Origin: Dactylorhiza incarnata
Lineage: Eukaryota; Streptophyta; Magnoliopsida; Asparagales; Orchidaceae
Assembly: GCA_033032865.1 (NCBI GenBank)
Contig: JAWHQI010000731.1
Location: forward strand, 62,001 to 126,000
Length of the DNA stretch: 64,000 bases
Direction: 5' to 3'
Shown here: piece after piece, positions 9,437 to 22,722 of the stretch
Position numbering within the stretch: the first letter of the stretch is position 1
Layout of the letters: every line of letters starts with the position of its first letter
Made by a program: the position numbers and the translations under genes
Notes under the pieces: generated by a model
The model's database searches: none
What the model saw: only the letters and a program-made list of their open reading frames with translations
What the model was told of the DNA's origin: nothing

Positions 9437-11286
9437 ATTTATTAAAGACTAGACCGAAATACCATGTTTTATAAGCCTAGGGTGCAAAGTGCAAGGCTAA
9501 TGCTAATTGGAGGGGGCATTGTGCCAATCTTAATAATTTGGGGGTGCATTGTGCCAAAACCCCACATTTGTCGGGTGCATTGTGCCAAAAGCTCGTTTGG
9601 AGTTGGCCAATCTGAGCTCGGCCTCAGGACACTCTTCGCATATAGTTGGGCTATTAACTCCCCTCAAGTTTTACATCATTGTTAATAATCTCCTTAGAGT
9701 ATCTCCAACCAATCGGCATTTGAGGCTTCAAATATGGAGGTGGTCTCTCTCCTCCTCTAAATTTAGAGGAGTGAGAGAGAAAATGGAGAGCTCCATTTTA
9801 TTTTAAATATTTTTATATTTTAAATGCTTAAAATATTTTTTTTTAACAAACTCCTCTATTAATTTTTAACTTACGTAATCGTTAATATACTTTTCCAATT
9901 ATAATATATAATATATCAATAAAATCGTCTTATCGAGACATACAAAACAAGACTAATATTAAATACCTTTTAATTATTATTTATCATAAATTTCCTTTAA
10001 AAAAAATTTCATAATAAAAATTATTTATTTCGTTAAACATAAAAAATAAGAGTTTTAAATGTACATTTTAATACTATAAAGATTTCACATATTTTATTAA
10101 ATACGAAAGTTCAAATATATTTGAAGTTTTTCTTCATAACATATAGTCTTCACAACATAATTTTACTTTATATCTTCACTACATATAAAAGAAGTCATGT
10201 GTCAACATTTGTCTTAATTTTTGGCTGAATTCATTGTTGTGAGCGAAGTGGAAGATAATTTTTTTTTTCTTTGGCCCCAGTGTGACAGTACATTTATTGT
10301 TCGTTATTCTCGTAATTTTATTTGTCTCTCCGAATACAAAACTTTTAATTAAACACCATTTTAAATTTTTTTCCTTTTGAGTCATATTTCATATAATGTA
10401 TTAAAATTGTGTTTTAATTAGAAAGAAATAAATTTTAATAAAAGAAATAATTTTTATTATTTAAAAAACTAAATTTTAGAAGGTTTTACTCAAAAATATT
10501 TTTATCCTTAATTATAGTTGATACTAGCTGTATTTAAAAATTTAATCTAGACATTATATTAAAAATTTCTATTCCAAGTATTTTAATTAGAAATTTCATT
10601 TTACTCCTTAATTAACTTAAAACTTAATTTTTATGATGATTTAGAATAATTATGGTGGAAAAATAAAGTTAAGGGGGATTATCCACTTATTTCTAAAGTC
10701 TGAGGGGTTATTGACTTAAGTGTAAAACTTAAGAGGGGTTATCAACAATTTAGTCTAAAAAGTATTTTCAATTAATTTGAAGCAATGAAACTGTGATCCG
10801 TTAGGCTTATTGCATGTCATTGATGTTTATCATTCAATTAATAGCTCATTGGGGCATATGCAATCGGAAATGAAATGACTATTTTGCCCCTAATAATGCC
10901 ATGTCTCATCACTGCATTTGGAGAGGTCAATTTTGGTCATTTATGATGAAACAAATTTTACCTGTGTGGATCACATACGGTCGAAGTTGGATAATAGATT
11001 AAGCGCAATCAATGTGTGTGGGTGACCTATGCATTAAGAAATGTCATGAACAAAATTATTTAATTATTTTGTATTCGTGTAATCAAACAAATTAATCGAT
11101 CATTAAGATTTATGTGAAAACAATTAATAGGATATGAAAGGAAAATGAATACGTGAACTGAAATGCGGAAAATTTAAAATGTTTGTTATTCTTTAATTTG
11201 TTTTCATGTCGTGCAATCACAGACATCCTTAATAACGTGCATATGTTTTCTGGATGAATTCGGAGGCCCTTGTTGATGGAGATAAA
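9437..11286. other. AT-rich intergenic stretch, copy 1
   Basis: Contains three GTGCATTGTGCCAA-type direct repeats (9510-9590), then strongly AT-rich sequence (about 9780-10620) and low-complexity DNA to 11286. Short open frames here have no recognisable domain. I see no gene. Confidence 0.6.
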
Positions 11287-11422
11287 TTAGGCTTCGTTTG
11301 GGAGGACTTATTTTCACCGGTCAAGCGGTTACGACCGCATGAACCAGAGCTTAATTAAGGTCCCATTCATGCGGTCATAATCGCTTGACCGGTGAAAAAA
11401 AGTTCCCCCAAACAGAGCCTAA
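11287..11422. mobile_element. Foldback MITE-like element, copy 1
   Basis: Two arms of about 55 bp (11289-11345 and 11367-11420) are near-perfect reverse complements, starting TAGGCTTCGTTTGGG and ending CCCAAACAGAGCCTA, around a 21-bp loop. The arms carry TTCACCGGTCAAGCG. Size and hairpin form fit a MITE. The superfamily is not clear: TTA at the left end mirrors TAA at the right, and no longer TSD was found. Confidence 0.75.
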
Positions 11423-13165
11423 ATCTAATCGAAACAAAAACTCTCTTTTAGGTGAATGAATGTGCTCTCGACTTAGTGACATTCCTAAGCCATGCAAGAA
11501 TGAAACCTCACAAGTCAAGTTAAATATGAAACTTCGGTAGGTACATTTCAATCAACATGTGAGAGTCTATCACATCAAGATATACTTTATAATTCTTTTA
11601 AGTTTAAGTGTCATTATCCTCAGTCAACACCAGTCCGCTCCAACACTAAGACTCTCGGTAGACACTCAGCGGGATGGACGATTACTAGTTTAGCAGTGGT
11701 GCTTTTCCCCTTCTCGGAAAGGATATAAGTGGTTACCTGGCAAATGTCCGCGCGCTCTTCTGCCAGCCCAAATCCTGCGACCGCGGCCGGTGCCCTCCAT
11801 GCCGATCCTAGAAGTCCCGGGCGGACACTCAACAGAGACCGTGTGCTCTCACCAGAGGGATGTGCACTCTCCTCAGCGAAGATATGTGCATTTATTCATC
11901 AAGCGTGCACGCACTCCTCCAGGCAGTTCAGCAGTTTCTCAGAAAGGTCACGACAGATACTTTTTAGAGTTCGCCTGACCCCTTCCTCTCGGCAAGCAGT
12001 AGTGAGTGCGGCTACGACCTGTCATATCCGCGCACCTTCCTTTTTCTCCCACTACCCAACCTCTCGTGTATCTCGGGTAGTTGAGCATTTAATGAGACAT
12101 TAAATGCTCCCAACCGTCTGAGCAGCCTACCCTCATGTATAAACAAAGGGTCAGGGGTGCTTGAAAGGGACACGGAACTTGGGTAAGAATCTACCCAGTA
12201 GTAGGGGCAGTTAAAAGATCCAAGTGTACGTCTGTTGCCTACTATTCGCTCTTATTCGCCCCTTGTAGTAGCTTGTAATAACGAATTTTGTGGAAAAATA
12301 CTGTCTGCACCAAGTGGTATTAGCTGCTGCGGGTAAACTGGTGTCCGCCGCTGCTAGCGCCGACCTCTTTTCTATGCGCTGTTCACTCGACTCTCAAGGG
12401 CTAGTAATTGATCGCTTGCGGTTCTCCATGTAAGACCCACCCTCAAAATTAGCGGTCCGACTGGGGGATCTTATCGCACACCACCTTTACTGCACGACGC
12501 TGAAGCGACTACGAAGGGTGAAGGCACATCCTTCTCCTACCCTCTCCTTGAATACTCCATTGTCACACATCGAGTGTGATGTCAAGCGAATATCACTACA
12601 CACCAACAGAGTAGGGAAGCAGTTTTTTAGCGAAAGGCACCGTTAACGAGTGCACCTCATAATAATCAGCGGTAGACATAGATATATTAGCGGAAGACTA
12701 TCATAGAATCATAATGCTCAAGATATGTATGTGTAGAATCAACTTCTATGTTGCATTATACCATATCAGTCAAGGTTCTATAATTACCATGAGATATGTA
12801 AGAAGGAGAATGCGGTCATGTTAAGTTATACCTGATGTAGCCTGCACAATGACTTTCTCAGTTCTTTGTACGATATCACTCACCCGCACCTGTCTCCTAC
12901 GCTTGAAACAAATATTATTACCATGAATAGAATCACATCCAGATTGGTAACAAGTACAGTAAAATATCTGCAAGGGAATTGATATCCTGACTCATTTGGG
13001 TTGTGGCAGTCTTTTCGCAACCACCGCCTACGTACTTCATATCATCATGCATACATTCTCATACTCATGTAGTTCTATTAGTTTCGTATGGGTTATATTC
13101 CCAGACCATCCTTCATGTGGGTTACCTCAGATTATAACTCGTCAGCCATCCGATTTTCTCCCAAA
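11423..13165. other. Intergenic stretch with LTR-like remnant, copy 1
   Basis: The part from 11620 to 12430 is richer in G/C than its surroundings and has a TATA-like TGTATAAAC (about 12136) and an inverted TTTAATGAGACATTAAA (about 12090). This could be a decayed LTR, but no TG...CA ends, primer-binding site or TSD could be fixed. The rest shows no gene. Confidence 0.35.
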
Positions 13166-13167
13166 GA

Positions 13168-13460
13168 AACAATTTCTCGAAGGCACATTAAATTCCCGTA
13201 GGAATTATTCTCGATGCACATTATATTTTTATAATAATATTTCTCGGTGGCATAATATATATTCAGTAGGAATAATTCTCGAAGGCACAATATATTCCCG
13301 TATGAATAATTCTCGAAGACACAATGTATTTCTTTAAGAATAATTCTCGAAATATATTCCTGTAGGAATAATTCTCGAAGGCACAATATATTCCCTTAGG
13401 AATAATTTTCGAAGACACAATATATTCCCTTAGGAATAATTCTCGAAGTCACATTTATTT
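13168..13460. repeat. 34-bp minisatellite, copy 1
   Basis: About nine units of AATAATTCTCGAAGGCACAATATATTCCCGTAGG type. TCTCGAAG-like cores fall at 13279, 13313, 13346, 13374, 13409 and 13443, so the period is 33-35 with one short unit of 28. Open frames across it are artefacts of the repeat. Confidence 0.88.
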
Positions 13461-13850
13461 TCATAAGAGGAGAGAAGAGAAACTCTTTTAAGCTTAACAA
13501 TAACTCCATCCGAGAGTTTATAGAGGGAGAGGAGAGAAACTCTTAAGTTTAGCAATAATTTCATTCGAGTGTTTATAGAGGGAGAGGAGAGAGACTCTTT
13601 ATATGCTCATAATATCTCCATCCGAGCAGGTATAATTATTTTAATCAGGTTTTCGTCGATCTTTTGGATTGCTTGGCATTCAAACCCAAGCCATCCACAT
13701 GAGGCTCATGTATTTCTCATTGAGCCATATTATAGTTACAGAAAATAGAGAAGGAGAGTTTCCAACACCAAGAATATTTTAATCAGGCCTCCGTCGATCT
13801 TTTGGATTGTTTGGCATTCAAACTCAAGCCATCCACATAAGGCATTTGTT
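13461..13850. repeat. 57-bp purine-rich repeat and a 145-bp-spaced direct repeat, copy 1
   Basis: Three units of GAGGAGAGAAACTCTT / TTTATAGAGGGAGAGG with a spacing of about 57 bp (13470-13630). Then a segment of about 75 bp (TTTTAATCAGG..CGTCGATCTTTTGGATT..CCATCCACAT) is present twice (about 13638 and 13778). Confidence 0.75.
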
Positions 13851-16067
13851 CTTGAAGGTGTTAGATACTTTTCAAAGCACATTTATCAAAATACTGCTAA
13901 ATTTTGTTAATTTATGTTTCGAGAAATGAGCATCAGTAAGGACATATAAACAAGGAATCTATTACTATAAGAATATTTATTTCATAAGGCACTATTCAGT
14001 GAGAAATGATGTTTGCTTGTTGGTCTTGTTGTCGGCTAGTATCATGTATGTCTTTTACACCATAGAAGGATATCATTTAATAAAGCATCTTTGATAGTAG
14101 AATATAAGTGTCTATATCATCATATTAGGAACTCACCCATAGATCAGTTAGCTTAGCATGGAGGAAAGGAAAAAAACTAACACCATTGAAATACAACTTA
14201 AAGGATGTTCAACCTATTTCTCTTAGTAACATTCCTCTATGAATTTAAAACTGCAGTAGATGAGGAATAAGTAGAAGAGAGGAGTCAAATAATGTTGGTC
14301 AACCTATAATAGATTCTATATGTATATTCCTAAGTATTAGTACAACTCCATCTCATAAACATATAATATAAAGCCCTTGATTTCTATCCAACTTTTCTCC
14401 TTTTAAGATTAGCCTATAGAAATCACCCAATCTCAAATAAATTACCCACGACACATTTGGCCCAAGAGCCATGGATCAATAATAGTAGTCATCATAAGAT
14501 TTCCCTATTCTTTAAGCAGCCTGCCACAACACCCATACCCATCTTTATAAAGAAGAAAGAGAGGAAAAATGTCATACTTATAAATTTCAGCATTCACATC
14601 TTTTCATTTACTAAACCTGAAATTTCCCTCAACCATTCCAACTAACAACTCACTGCCTAGACCAGATTAGAAAAGATATAGAGTTAATATGAAATGGTTG
14701 AGACGACCATAATTGCTCGAGAAACATTGGAGCGAGCCTAGATGATTTCCACATCCATCCTAAATAATATGTAGGCTAGAGCTTTGCCATCTTTGGCCCC
14801 AGAACAAAGGAGGGGCACCACGCAGGGCCCCTCTGAGAGAAATAGAGAGAGGGAGGAAGAGAGCCATGTATTTTCAAGGCACATTACCTAAGTGTCACAA
14901 TTTCGTTCGTCAAGATGAGAGCAGACGTATTTTTTTTTGTTAAAGTGAATCCTCCTAACATGGCACATGTTTTCCAAAGAAGCCCAACATTTTTGATAAA
15001 GCCATTCTTAGCAAGTTTCAATTTCTTAGGACAACTCCAAAGCCCCCCATAGAATCTAAATATGTCAAAGGTTTTCAGCAGTTAAACATAATTTTATAAC
15101 ATATTATCAAATAAAAGCATTTTCAATGAGTACTCCCACCTTTTTATAGCATACTATATGAAGCAGAGGAAAGTGATCAGGGGAAAGAAGATGAGAATGA
15201 AAAGGCAGAGAAGGAATTCTCATCCTCCAACAAAAGTAAGCAACCTGCTTCATATACCCAACCATCTCTATATCCTCTTAAATCTAAGAAGTGATGCTTA
15301 GACCAAATAAAGCATAATAGTTCCAGTGAGCCCAAATAAATCAAACCTTATCCTGTAGAAGAATAACAAGAAGATGAAGAAGTTAACGAGGTACAAATGC
15401 ATGAATTATCTAGGTCATAATCAAGGTATTGTCATTTTAAGGCCACTGGATAAGGACGAACCCTCTTCATTAATTCATAGCATCCAAGCCCCAAGTTTTC
15501 ATTCATTTGTGGTCATCATTCTCAATGGCTTTATAAAATACATGCATGGTGAAGAATGTAATAAAGAGAGAGAGTGAACTTCCAATTGATCTTTTCCCTT
15601 CCAAATCTCTCCCCCATCTCCTATGAAGAAGAAAAGAAGATGGAGAGAGGGAGATGACGGAGAGAAAGAATATTTCCAAATCCATTAATGAAAATCTCCT
15701 TCCTTGGCATAATAATAAACACACCCAAGTAACATCTAACCTACTCATAATTAATTATATTATTATATGTCAAGCTCATAAATAATTATGTTTGCCACCC
15801 TCTCCTCCAGTTTAGAACATGATAGAAAGGGGGGGAGGAGAGGGAGAGTGGTAGAAAATCATCTATAACAAATTGATTTCATAGAAGGAGCTCCCCAGGG
15901 GAAATTCAACTAGAAACCAACGAAATAACCCCGTCCATAACATAAAACATATGAGGTTGAAATACCAAGGAACCCAGAGTAGTGGTATTCATAGTAGAGT
16001 ATCTGCATTCATGTAAATCATCCTAAACATCATATAATAAGAATCTTTTACATGAAGACAGTTGGAT
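13851..16067. other. Intergenic, no gene seen, copy 1
   Basis: Moderately AT-rich, with small purine-rich runs (AGAGAGAG near 15560-15670). No domain, splice pattern or repeat array recognised. The part from about 15256 to 16067 is absent from copy 2. Confidence 0.5.
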
Positions 16068-16255
16068 ATAAGTGTAACGCCCCGGGTTTTTCTTATAATT
16101 ATTTTAATAAAACGTATGGAATTAAAGATGATTATTTGAAAGCGAGATATTAATTTAGGGCTTCGATGCGAAAGGGCGTTACCGTTGCGGGAGCGTCGAC
16201 GTCATCCGACGTTTTGTCTCTAGGAAGAGGCTAGTGTGCAGGTATAAATATATAC

Positions 16256-16413
16256 GTGCATATATATATATATATATACACCTGCACGTGTTTATGGGTT
16301 CTTGTATAGGTTTATTTAGGTGTTTCATACAAAATTTCTTGATATATGCGTGTATAACAGCTATGTTATATATATATATATAAAATAAAGTTATATTATA
16401 TATATATATATAC
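16256..16413. repeat. TA microsatellites in LTR
   Basis: Three TA runs (about 16258-16278, 16366-16383 and 16394-16412) separated by CACCTGCACGTG and other short sequence. An 11-nt C run follows at 16452-16462. Confidence 0.85.
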
Positions 16414-17029
16414 AAAACCAAATTTATCCCTCAAGCATTATCCTCTTTTCTCCCCCCCCCCCGATAGCCCCTGCCTGCCGAGCGATCTTTTGGGGGCGAT
16501 CTAGGGTTTGGCGTCGGGTCGTCGGAGGAGGCGATTTGGTGGTCGCCGGAGCTTGGCTACTTCGTCGGAGTAGTGAATCAGTGAGCCCTCGTCGGCTTCG
16601 GCAGTGGTCTCGCAGTTTTCCGGTCGTAGCCCTCACTTCGGCGTGGTGTCGGCTTCCGTTGTAAGGCAAGGAAACTTTTCTTCCTCCTCCTCCCTCCTTC
16701 CTTTACTCTGTGCTCTTCTGGTTTGGGCCTATGCTGCTAGATATGTGCTTGTTTCATGATAATTGGAGAAGGGCTGCTGATAAGCCCTTTGATTTGGAAA
16801 TGCCTTATGAAATCATTTTTTTTTGTGTTCTTTCTTTCCTCCTTGTTGAGGGGGCTGTTGCTGCGAGTGTATCGTTGGGGAGCTTAAGCTGGCAGCCTTT
16901 TCATTTAGTTCACTTAATCTGTTTTCCTTTGGGGGGTTGTTCTTATGGATTGTAATAGGGGGGCTGGTCTTGCAATACCCGATAATTTGGGGATTGTTTT
17001 CATACTTTATCGTTGGGGCTGCTGGTTTG

Positions 17030-17260
17030 CATTTCCTTATAGGGCTGTTGTTTTGCATTTCCTTATAGGGCTGTTGTTTTGCATTTCCTTATGGGGCTGC
17101 TGCTGATATGCCTTCTTTATGGGGCTGCTGCTATTATGCCTTCGTTATGGGGCTGCTGTGTATCTTTTCTTTATAGGCTGCTGTTTTCCTTCTTTATGGG
17201 GGCTGCTATTTTGATTTTTTTTATTGGGGGGGCTGCTTTTGACTGTCTAATTGAGGGGCT
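17030..17260. repeat. GGGGCTGCTG-type tandem repeat in LTR
   Basis: About ten loose units of GCATTTCCTTATAGGGCTGTTGTTTT and CTTTATGGGGCTGCTGC. Open frames over this stretch translate the repeat and are not taken as genes. Confidence 0.75.
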
Positions 17261-17557
17261 GCTCTATATAGTACCAGTTGGGTGCTGCCTTTAGTTGTTC
17301 CTGTTGGATTCTTTGGTTCTGCTTTGCATTGTTCCTGTTGGTTTTATGATGGGGCTGGTTGTATAATTTCAGCTAGGGGTTGCTATACAAATACATATAC
17401 ATTTTTCCCTTCCTGCTTGGGTTTACTTTGGGGCTGCCTTATAAATTTTGGTCGGGGGCGGCTGCACTTGGATCCTTGGGAGATTTTCTGTTCTTTTGGG
17501 CTGCCTTGCACCACTCTTGTTGGGTTTTATTACTCGCAAAATTCTGCGCGCGTCGCA

Positions 17558-17566
17558 TATAAATAG
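17558..17566 (+). promoter_or_regulatory. TATA box of the 2,993-bp LTR
   Basis: TATAAATAG, about midway in the LTR, preceded by G/C-rich CGCGCGTCGC. It fits an LTR core promoter reading to the right. Confidence 0.55.
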
Positions 17567-17983
17567 CTAGAAGTGAATAACATTATGGTGGTTCCTTTGG
17601 CTAGCTCCATGGCATCCCTGCTTGAGTGAATTTGGATAGTTGCGGCCAGATTTCTCGAAATCTTCCTTGTTTATATTTTTTTATGTCGGTATGAGGAACC
17701 AGCTCCCAAATTTCCGGGGAACTTTGTTTCCTAATGCCTGGCGGGTTGGGGGATTAGGGACTAAATTCTCCGGGAATTTCTGTGTCTAGTTCTCGATGAT
17801 TCAACGAAGCTTTATGTCGCTAGACTCGAAAGAGGTGTAGATAAACTTGGGCTTCGAGCTCTATGTCCGTGCTAGTTGTGGGTGGCCTCACATTTGTAGT
17901 AAGATCTCAAGGTTATTGCATAGTTCATTGCTTATGTGCCTGTAGCAGTTTTACTCTCCATGTTGCCGACAAGTCTCGTAGGA

Positions 17984-18215
17984 TTTGGTTTGAACTGGAG
18001 TGTGGGTGGACATAGGGGCCCCCAACACGGTGATTTTGGACTGGAGTGTGGGAGGACGTAGGGGCCCCCAACTCAGTGGTTTTGGACTGGAGTGTGGGAG
18101 GACGCAGGGGCCCCCAACTCAGTGGTTTTGGACTGGTGCGTGGGAGGACGTAGGGGCCCCCAGCACAGTATTGTTGCTTGGAGTGTGGGTGGACATAGGG
18201 GCCCCCACCCCAGTT
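17984..18215. repeat. 46-bp minisatellite in LTR, five units
   Basis: Units start at ACTGGAGTG or a variant at 17994, 18040, 18086, 18132 and about 18178, a constant period of 46. Each unit holds the palindromic core GTAGGGGCCCCCAAC. The array lies downstream of the LTR TATA box. Confidence 0.9.
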
Positions 18216-19070
18216 CCTTGACTTGTTGTGCAGCAGCTTGGTTTGGCTCGTTCTTCCTTCTAGTTACTTTACAGTTTCTCCTTTCTTCTGCTGTTTTCTT
18301 GCACCCTTTGGGCTGAGGCATTCTTTTCTTATGGATGCCTCAGGTTCAGGTTTATAGCTGCCACCGGTGTTCGAGAGGGGCCGTGCTGTTCGCTGTTGAG
18401 GCTTTCCCTCTCTAGTGGGTAAGGATGCTGCTGGTTCAGTTTCTGCCTTGTAGCTTTTCTTTTGGACTGTTGACCTTTCCCTGCGGGTTCGTGTCAGATG
18501 TTGACGCCCGTACGGTTTTGCTTAGCTTACTTGCTTACGCTGCTGCTAGTTCTTTTTGCTGCTTAGTATTTTTGTACTCATTAACTCTGGGAAAAAGCTG
18601 ATTTTTGCTGTATATTAGCGCAGTTCTTTCGCTTTATAAAAGAAGCTTATTTCTATAATTGTTTGACACCTTTACTATTAAGTATCACCTATTTGCAAAA
18701 TGTAAACCGAGGCGAAAATGATATTTATTATGTACTAAATTTAGACCGGCGATCGCCCTGGAGACGTTTCTAGTCTCCAGCGCCGTTAGGTATAAAGTGG
18801 ACTTATTTTCTTCCGCTGCGTATGCTTGTCTTTTATAAGGAGCGGCTAGATAAACCGCAGGGCCGAGGGACACGGCTTCCTAATCTAATGAAAATAATCT
18901 TAAAAGATAATTCTTTTATAAATTCACATTTTCTTTGTGAAGAAGTTCGTTTGATTGCTCGCCTGAACGTCCGTAGTTGTCCCCTACTGGACGTGGCATC
19001 ACGACGCGTGTTTTTCCCTTTACTCTGATATTATAATATATTTCGGGAAAATACGGGTTGTGACAATAAG

Positions 19071-19609
19071 AGAAGGAGATTTTCTCATCAAGTTTATATA
19101 TAGTTATATGTATGAGAAAAGAACTCTAAAACCACTATGGCGAGCCCTTTATAATAATTAGAAAGTAGGTGCTGATTTTAAACAACCTTAACCTCCTCTT
19201 ATCACCACCCCACAATCTTTTCTCTACCTCAGAGCAGAAGGAGGAGAAGGAGGGAGAAGAAGGTGATTGTGTTTGCCTCATAATCTTTCCCAAATCAAAA
19301 TTAATCAACTGATTATGTAACGAAACACTAAATTGATGTTACCTGGAAAGAAATTGTAAGGAGCAGAATTTAAATCTATCTCGCATATAACATCAAATTG
19401 GTGAGGTAAGTTTGCTCCATAGAAAATTTACACAAACAATAGCATAAAAATGAAATTTAAATCCTGAAAGCGCTCACACGATGACTTATGTAAATATGAA
19501 TGAAATAACATGTAAATATACAAAATGGTGAGCCAAAAGATATGGAAATCATGTTAGATGAGCGCCTAAACACTATATGAAATACGCTCATCAGACCGCC
19601 ACTCCCATG
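19071..19609. other. Intergenic, no gene seen, copy 1
   Basis: Short stretch between two solo LTRs. From about 19144 it matches copy 2 again. Contains AGGAGGAGAAGGAGG purine runs only. Confidence 0.5.
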
Positions 19610-22600
19610 ATATATGTAAGACCCCATTTTTTTTTCTTTCCAAAAACCCGGGTCTTAGGCCCAGAACCGCCGTTTTGCGGTGACACCCTCGCTCGGGAAG
19701 GTCGCCACTACAAAACGCCGATCCTGCCGGCCAAATCGATAACAAATTAGAAAAGTATACTTGAACAAATAAAGAAGCTCAAGTCCACATCACATGAAAT
19801 ATAAACCATAAGGATAAATGTCCACAGATAATAACTGAATAAAAATAACCAGGGTTACAATAATAAAGGGCTCATGCCCTGTACATCATGTCCTCACTAC
19901 AAGATCACTCGCGGAAGCTAATTACTAATCTCTCACTAATCCTGAATCCTGTGCTCATGTACTAGATTGGCCCGCCTCCGTCTGCACCGGTCTCTGGTGT
20001 TGCTGCGTCTCCTCGATCCCCTAAAATGATATGGTCCATCGACCATTAGTCAAAAAGACTAAGCCTTGTTTCCCACCACCCATCCCTCAGTGGCTCCTAG
20101 GCACCGTGCGGGAGGGATGAAGCGGAGGACAGCAAGGGGTATAAAACAAAGCAGATGACGGCGGATCTAGTCTACATGAAATGTCTACCACTACTCCAGT
20201 GTATATATATACATTTAAATCAATAAATAAAGCATGATAAAGAACAAGTAAAGAACAGTAAGTAAAGACAAGTATATAATATAAAAGTAACCATTGATTT
20301 ATTGGAATGCCCATACAAACCTATAGACCAAGGGGTCGTTTAGCAAGGCCTGTCGTATAAAAAGTCCCATAACCAATTTATACGCTAGAGGTAGGGGTTG
20401 AAATGCAGTGCTTATGCCATGACATGCAGAGTTATGCAGTTTATGCTATGTTCATACAAGTGCAATGCACACACTTCGACTCTATGCACACAGACCTTTA
20501 GTTCCCCCTTTTTGGAGCTAGCAAGACTCCCAGGATACTTCCGTAGTGGCAAACGGAAGCGGTGGGTTGGGCCTCGCCCACCTCTAGGTTGGTATTCACA
20601 CTACCTAGCCTAGACCTATCGTACGCCTCAACGCAAAACCGCGGAGCATCTACGTACTCTTACTGGCTGGACCACCAGACTTTTATGGCTAAGTGCAAAT
20701 TCCACACTTGCCGAGTCAACGTATTGACATCGGTGTGAACGACTGTATAATACCGAAGACCCACCACCTTTATGCACATGCAAACATGTTTACCATATTT
20801 CTAAGATCTCCAATTCATAAGCTACCTAAACTAACTTGTCCGGCCAAGGATCTTTTTGAGTCACAAGATCACCGGATCATTAATCCGTTCTTACAACCAC
20901 CGAGCCTACAACTCGGAGCACCAAACCAACTAAAACTCCCGTAACCACGGGGTGTGAGTGACTGTGTTATTAAATTATTCTTGTATAACATCTTACTCCT
21001 ACGACTTACGGTTAATCTTGGATTTCCCGAGGATTACCCTGTAAGGGGCTCGCTACAGTACTAGGAACTATAATGGGATGACACCCCAAGGCTCTCTTTC
21101 TCAAGACACTTAATGTTATTGGTAACTACCCATAAGAATACCCATCTTACCATTACAGTTGAGTTAAACCTCGGTGTTTTATGACACGCCGGGGAAAAGA
21201 CGATCTTTCGTCAATCCCTAGCACAACCTTACTCTTAACTCACTAAGCACTCTTAATCACAAAACCTCTTTTTGGTGACCTCAAACTCTTCATCCTGACC
21301 ATGTACACCAACTACATACAATTTTCACTTAGCAGGCCACAAAATACCTAAGCTTCACAGTTTTACTATACGCAGACCAAACTAGCTATTTGAAGCTTAT
21401 GAGCAGAAGTACTCCAAATACTCATCCCCATGACCTAAGATTATTACCAGAAGACTATCATGACTTTATAAGACTAAATCCAGAGAATCATATTTTTCCT
21501 TAATTGTTTAGCATTTATTTCAATTTCTCCAACATTTGCCAAGTATAAAAATGAACATGAAGTGTAAGGAATTCCTATGATATGGCTCCCCAAAAATTAT
21601 GGTAAATCTATGATGGCAAAATAACACCAATTACAACATATCATATTTTTACAGTAAGGAATTGTTCTCTATTTTTAATATTTAGCATCTAACCAAACTT
21701 GTAGACTTATGAAGGAACCACCAAAAATATTTAATCCAAAATTATGAGAAAAATACCAGACCCTTGTATTCATTAGAAAAGTCTACTGACTATATTGTAG
21801 AATTTATGGGAGTCATTTTATCACTTAAATGAATTCTTTAAGAAAATCCCAAATCAACATATTGTGAAGTGACCCATTGATATTAAGTTCTAAAAATTCC
21901 ACAAAAACTCATAGGGACTCCTAATGCCCTAAAATGTCCTATCACCAAATTGCACAATTTAATAAAGAGCATTGGACCTTCATTTATGTTTCTTAAACCT
22001 ATGACAAAATAAATGCCTTGTGAATGGAGTACTGATTAAATCATTTAATAAATTACACAAAAATTATCAGAGGTCTATAATATGATTATAAAGGCACTAC
22101 CAAGGTTTCATCATCATCCAAGACCATTTGAGCATGTAAATACCACTTATAAGAAATTTCTCTAAAGGGGTTATGACCTAATTTAGGGGAAATAAATACT
22201 CCTAAAATTCTCTCAAAATTCCCTAGGGCATTATTGCACCCCATGAACATATCCACTAAGTCTCATGACCATTCAAGGACTTTTGACCACATTTCCTTCA
22301 CAAGGTTCTATATGCACCCTTAGGGATAAAGCTAGGGTCCTAGGGCATATCCAACTCCACACCACCCCAAATCACTCATGGAGGTGTTTTAGGTGATCCT
22401 AAACCAGTGCACAAGGTGTCACCTCATGTTGATGAGATTTGACCACAATACCCCAAAATGAACATTATGCCCTATTTTGACCTAGATTAACCAAACTTGG
22501 GTTGACAAATTACCCAACCAAATCAGTCCCTATTGGGCTGAGATTTTTACCAGGGTCATATAATAACCCTAAGAAGCATCCACCAAAATTTGGAAGGCAT

Positions 22601-22713
22601 TGGAGGTCATTTGACCCAATAATTAATTAATATATGATTTATGAAATTATTTTAAAAAACTTAGAAAAAATTTCTCCAACAATTCCCATATTTGGGTATG
22701 ATGTGTGTGTAGG

Positions 22714-22722
22714 TATAAATAG
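22714..22722 (+). promoter_or_regulatory. TATA box of the outer LTR, copy 1
   Basis: TATAAATAG in the context GTAGGTATAAATAGCC, conserved at 59405-59413 in copy 2. The nested LTR inserted about 130 bp downstream, within the presumed R/U5 region. Confidence 0.6.

Larger units (their letters stand above)
16073..19065 (+). mobile_element. Solo LTR, 2,993 bp, TSD ATAAG
   Basis: The left end is TGTAACGCCCCGGG and the right end is CGGGTTGTGACA, imperfectly complementary to each other. A perfect 5-bp duplication ATAAG flanks it (16068-16072 and 19066-19070). A plus-strand TATA box lies at 17558-17566. No gag or pol remains inside, so this is a solo LTR. Ends of the type TGTAACRCCCC and lengths near 3 kb occur in Del/Tekay chromoviruses, so that lineage is a reasonable guess but not shown. 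It contains TA microsatellites, a GGGGCTGCTG repeat and a 46-bp minisatellite. Copy 2 of the duplication lacks the element together with both flanks. Confidence 0.88.

Noticed and set aside
9694..9810. MITE starting GAGTATCTCCAACC
   Set aside because: The start resembles common plant MITE ends, but no complementary end was found downstream.
15253..19145. Whole 3.9-kb block as one insertion in copy 1
   Set aside because: The block ends lack TG/CA and have only a 4-bp TATA overlap, while the real element inside (16073-19065) has its own TSD. A deletion in copy 2 fits better.
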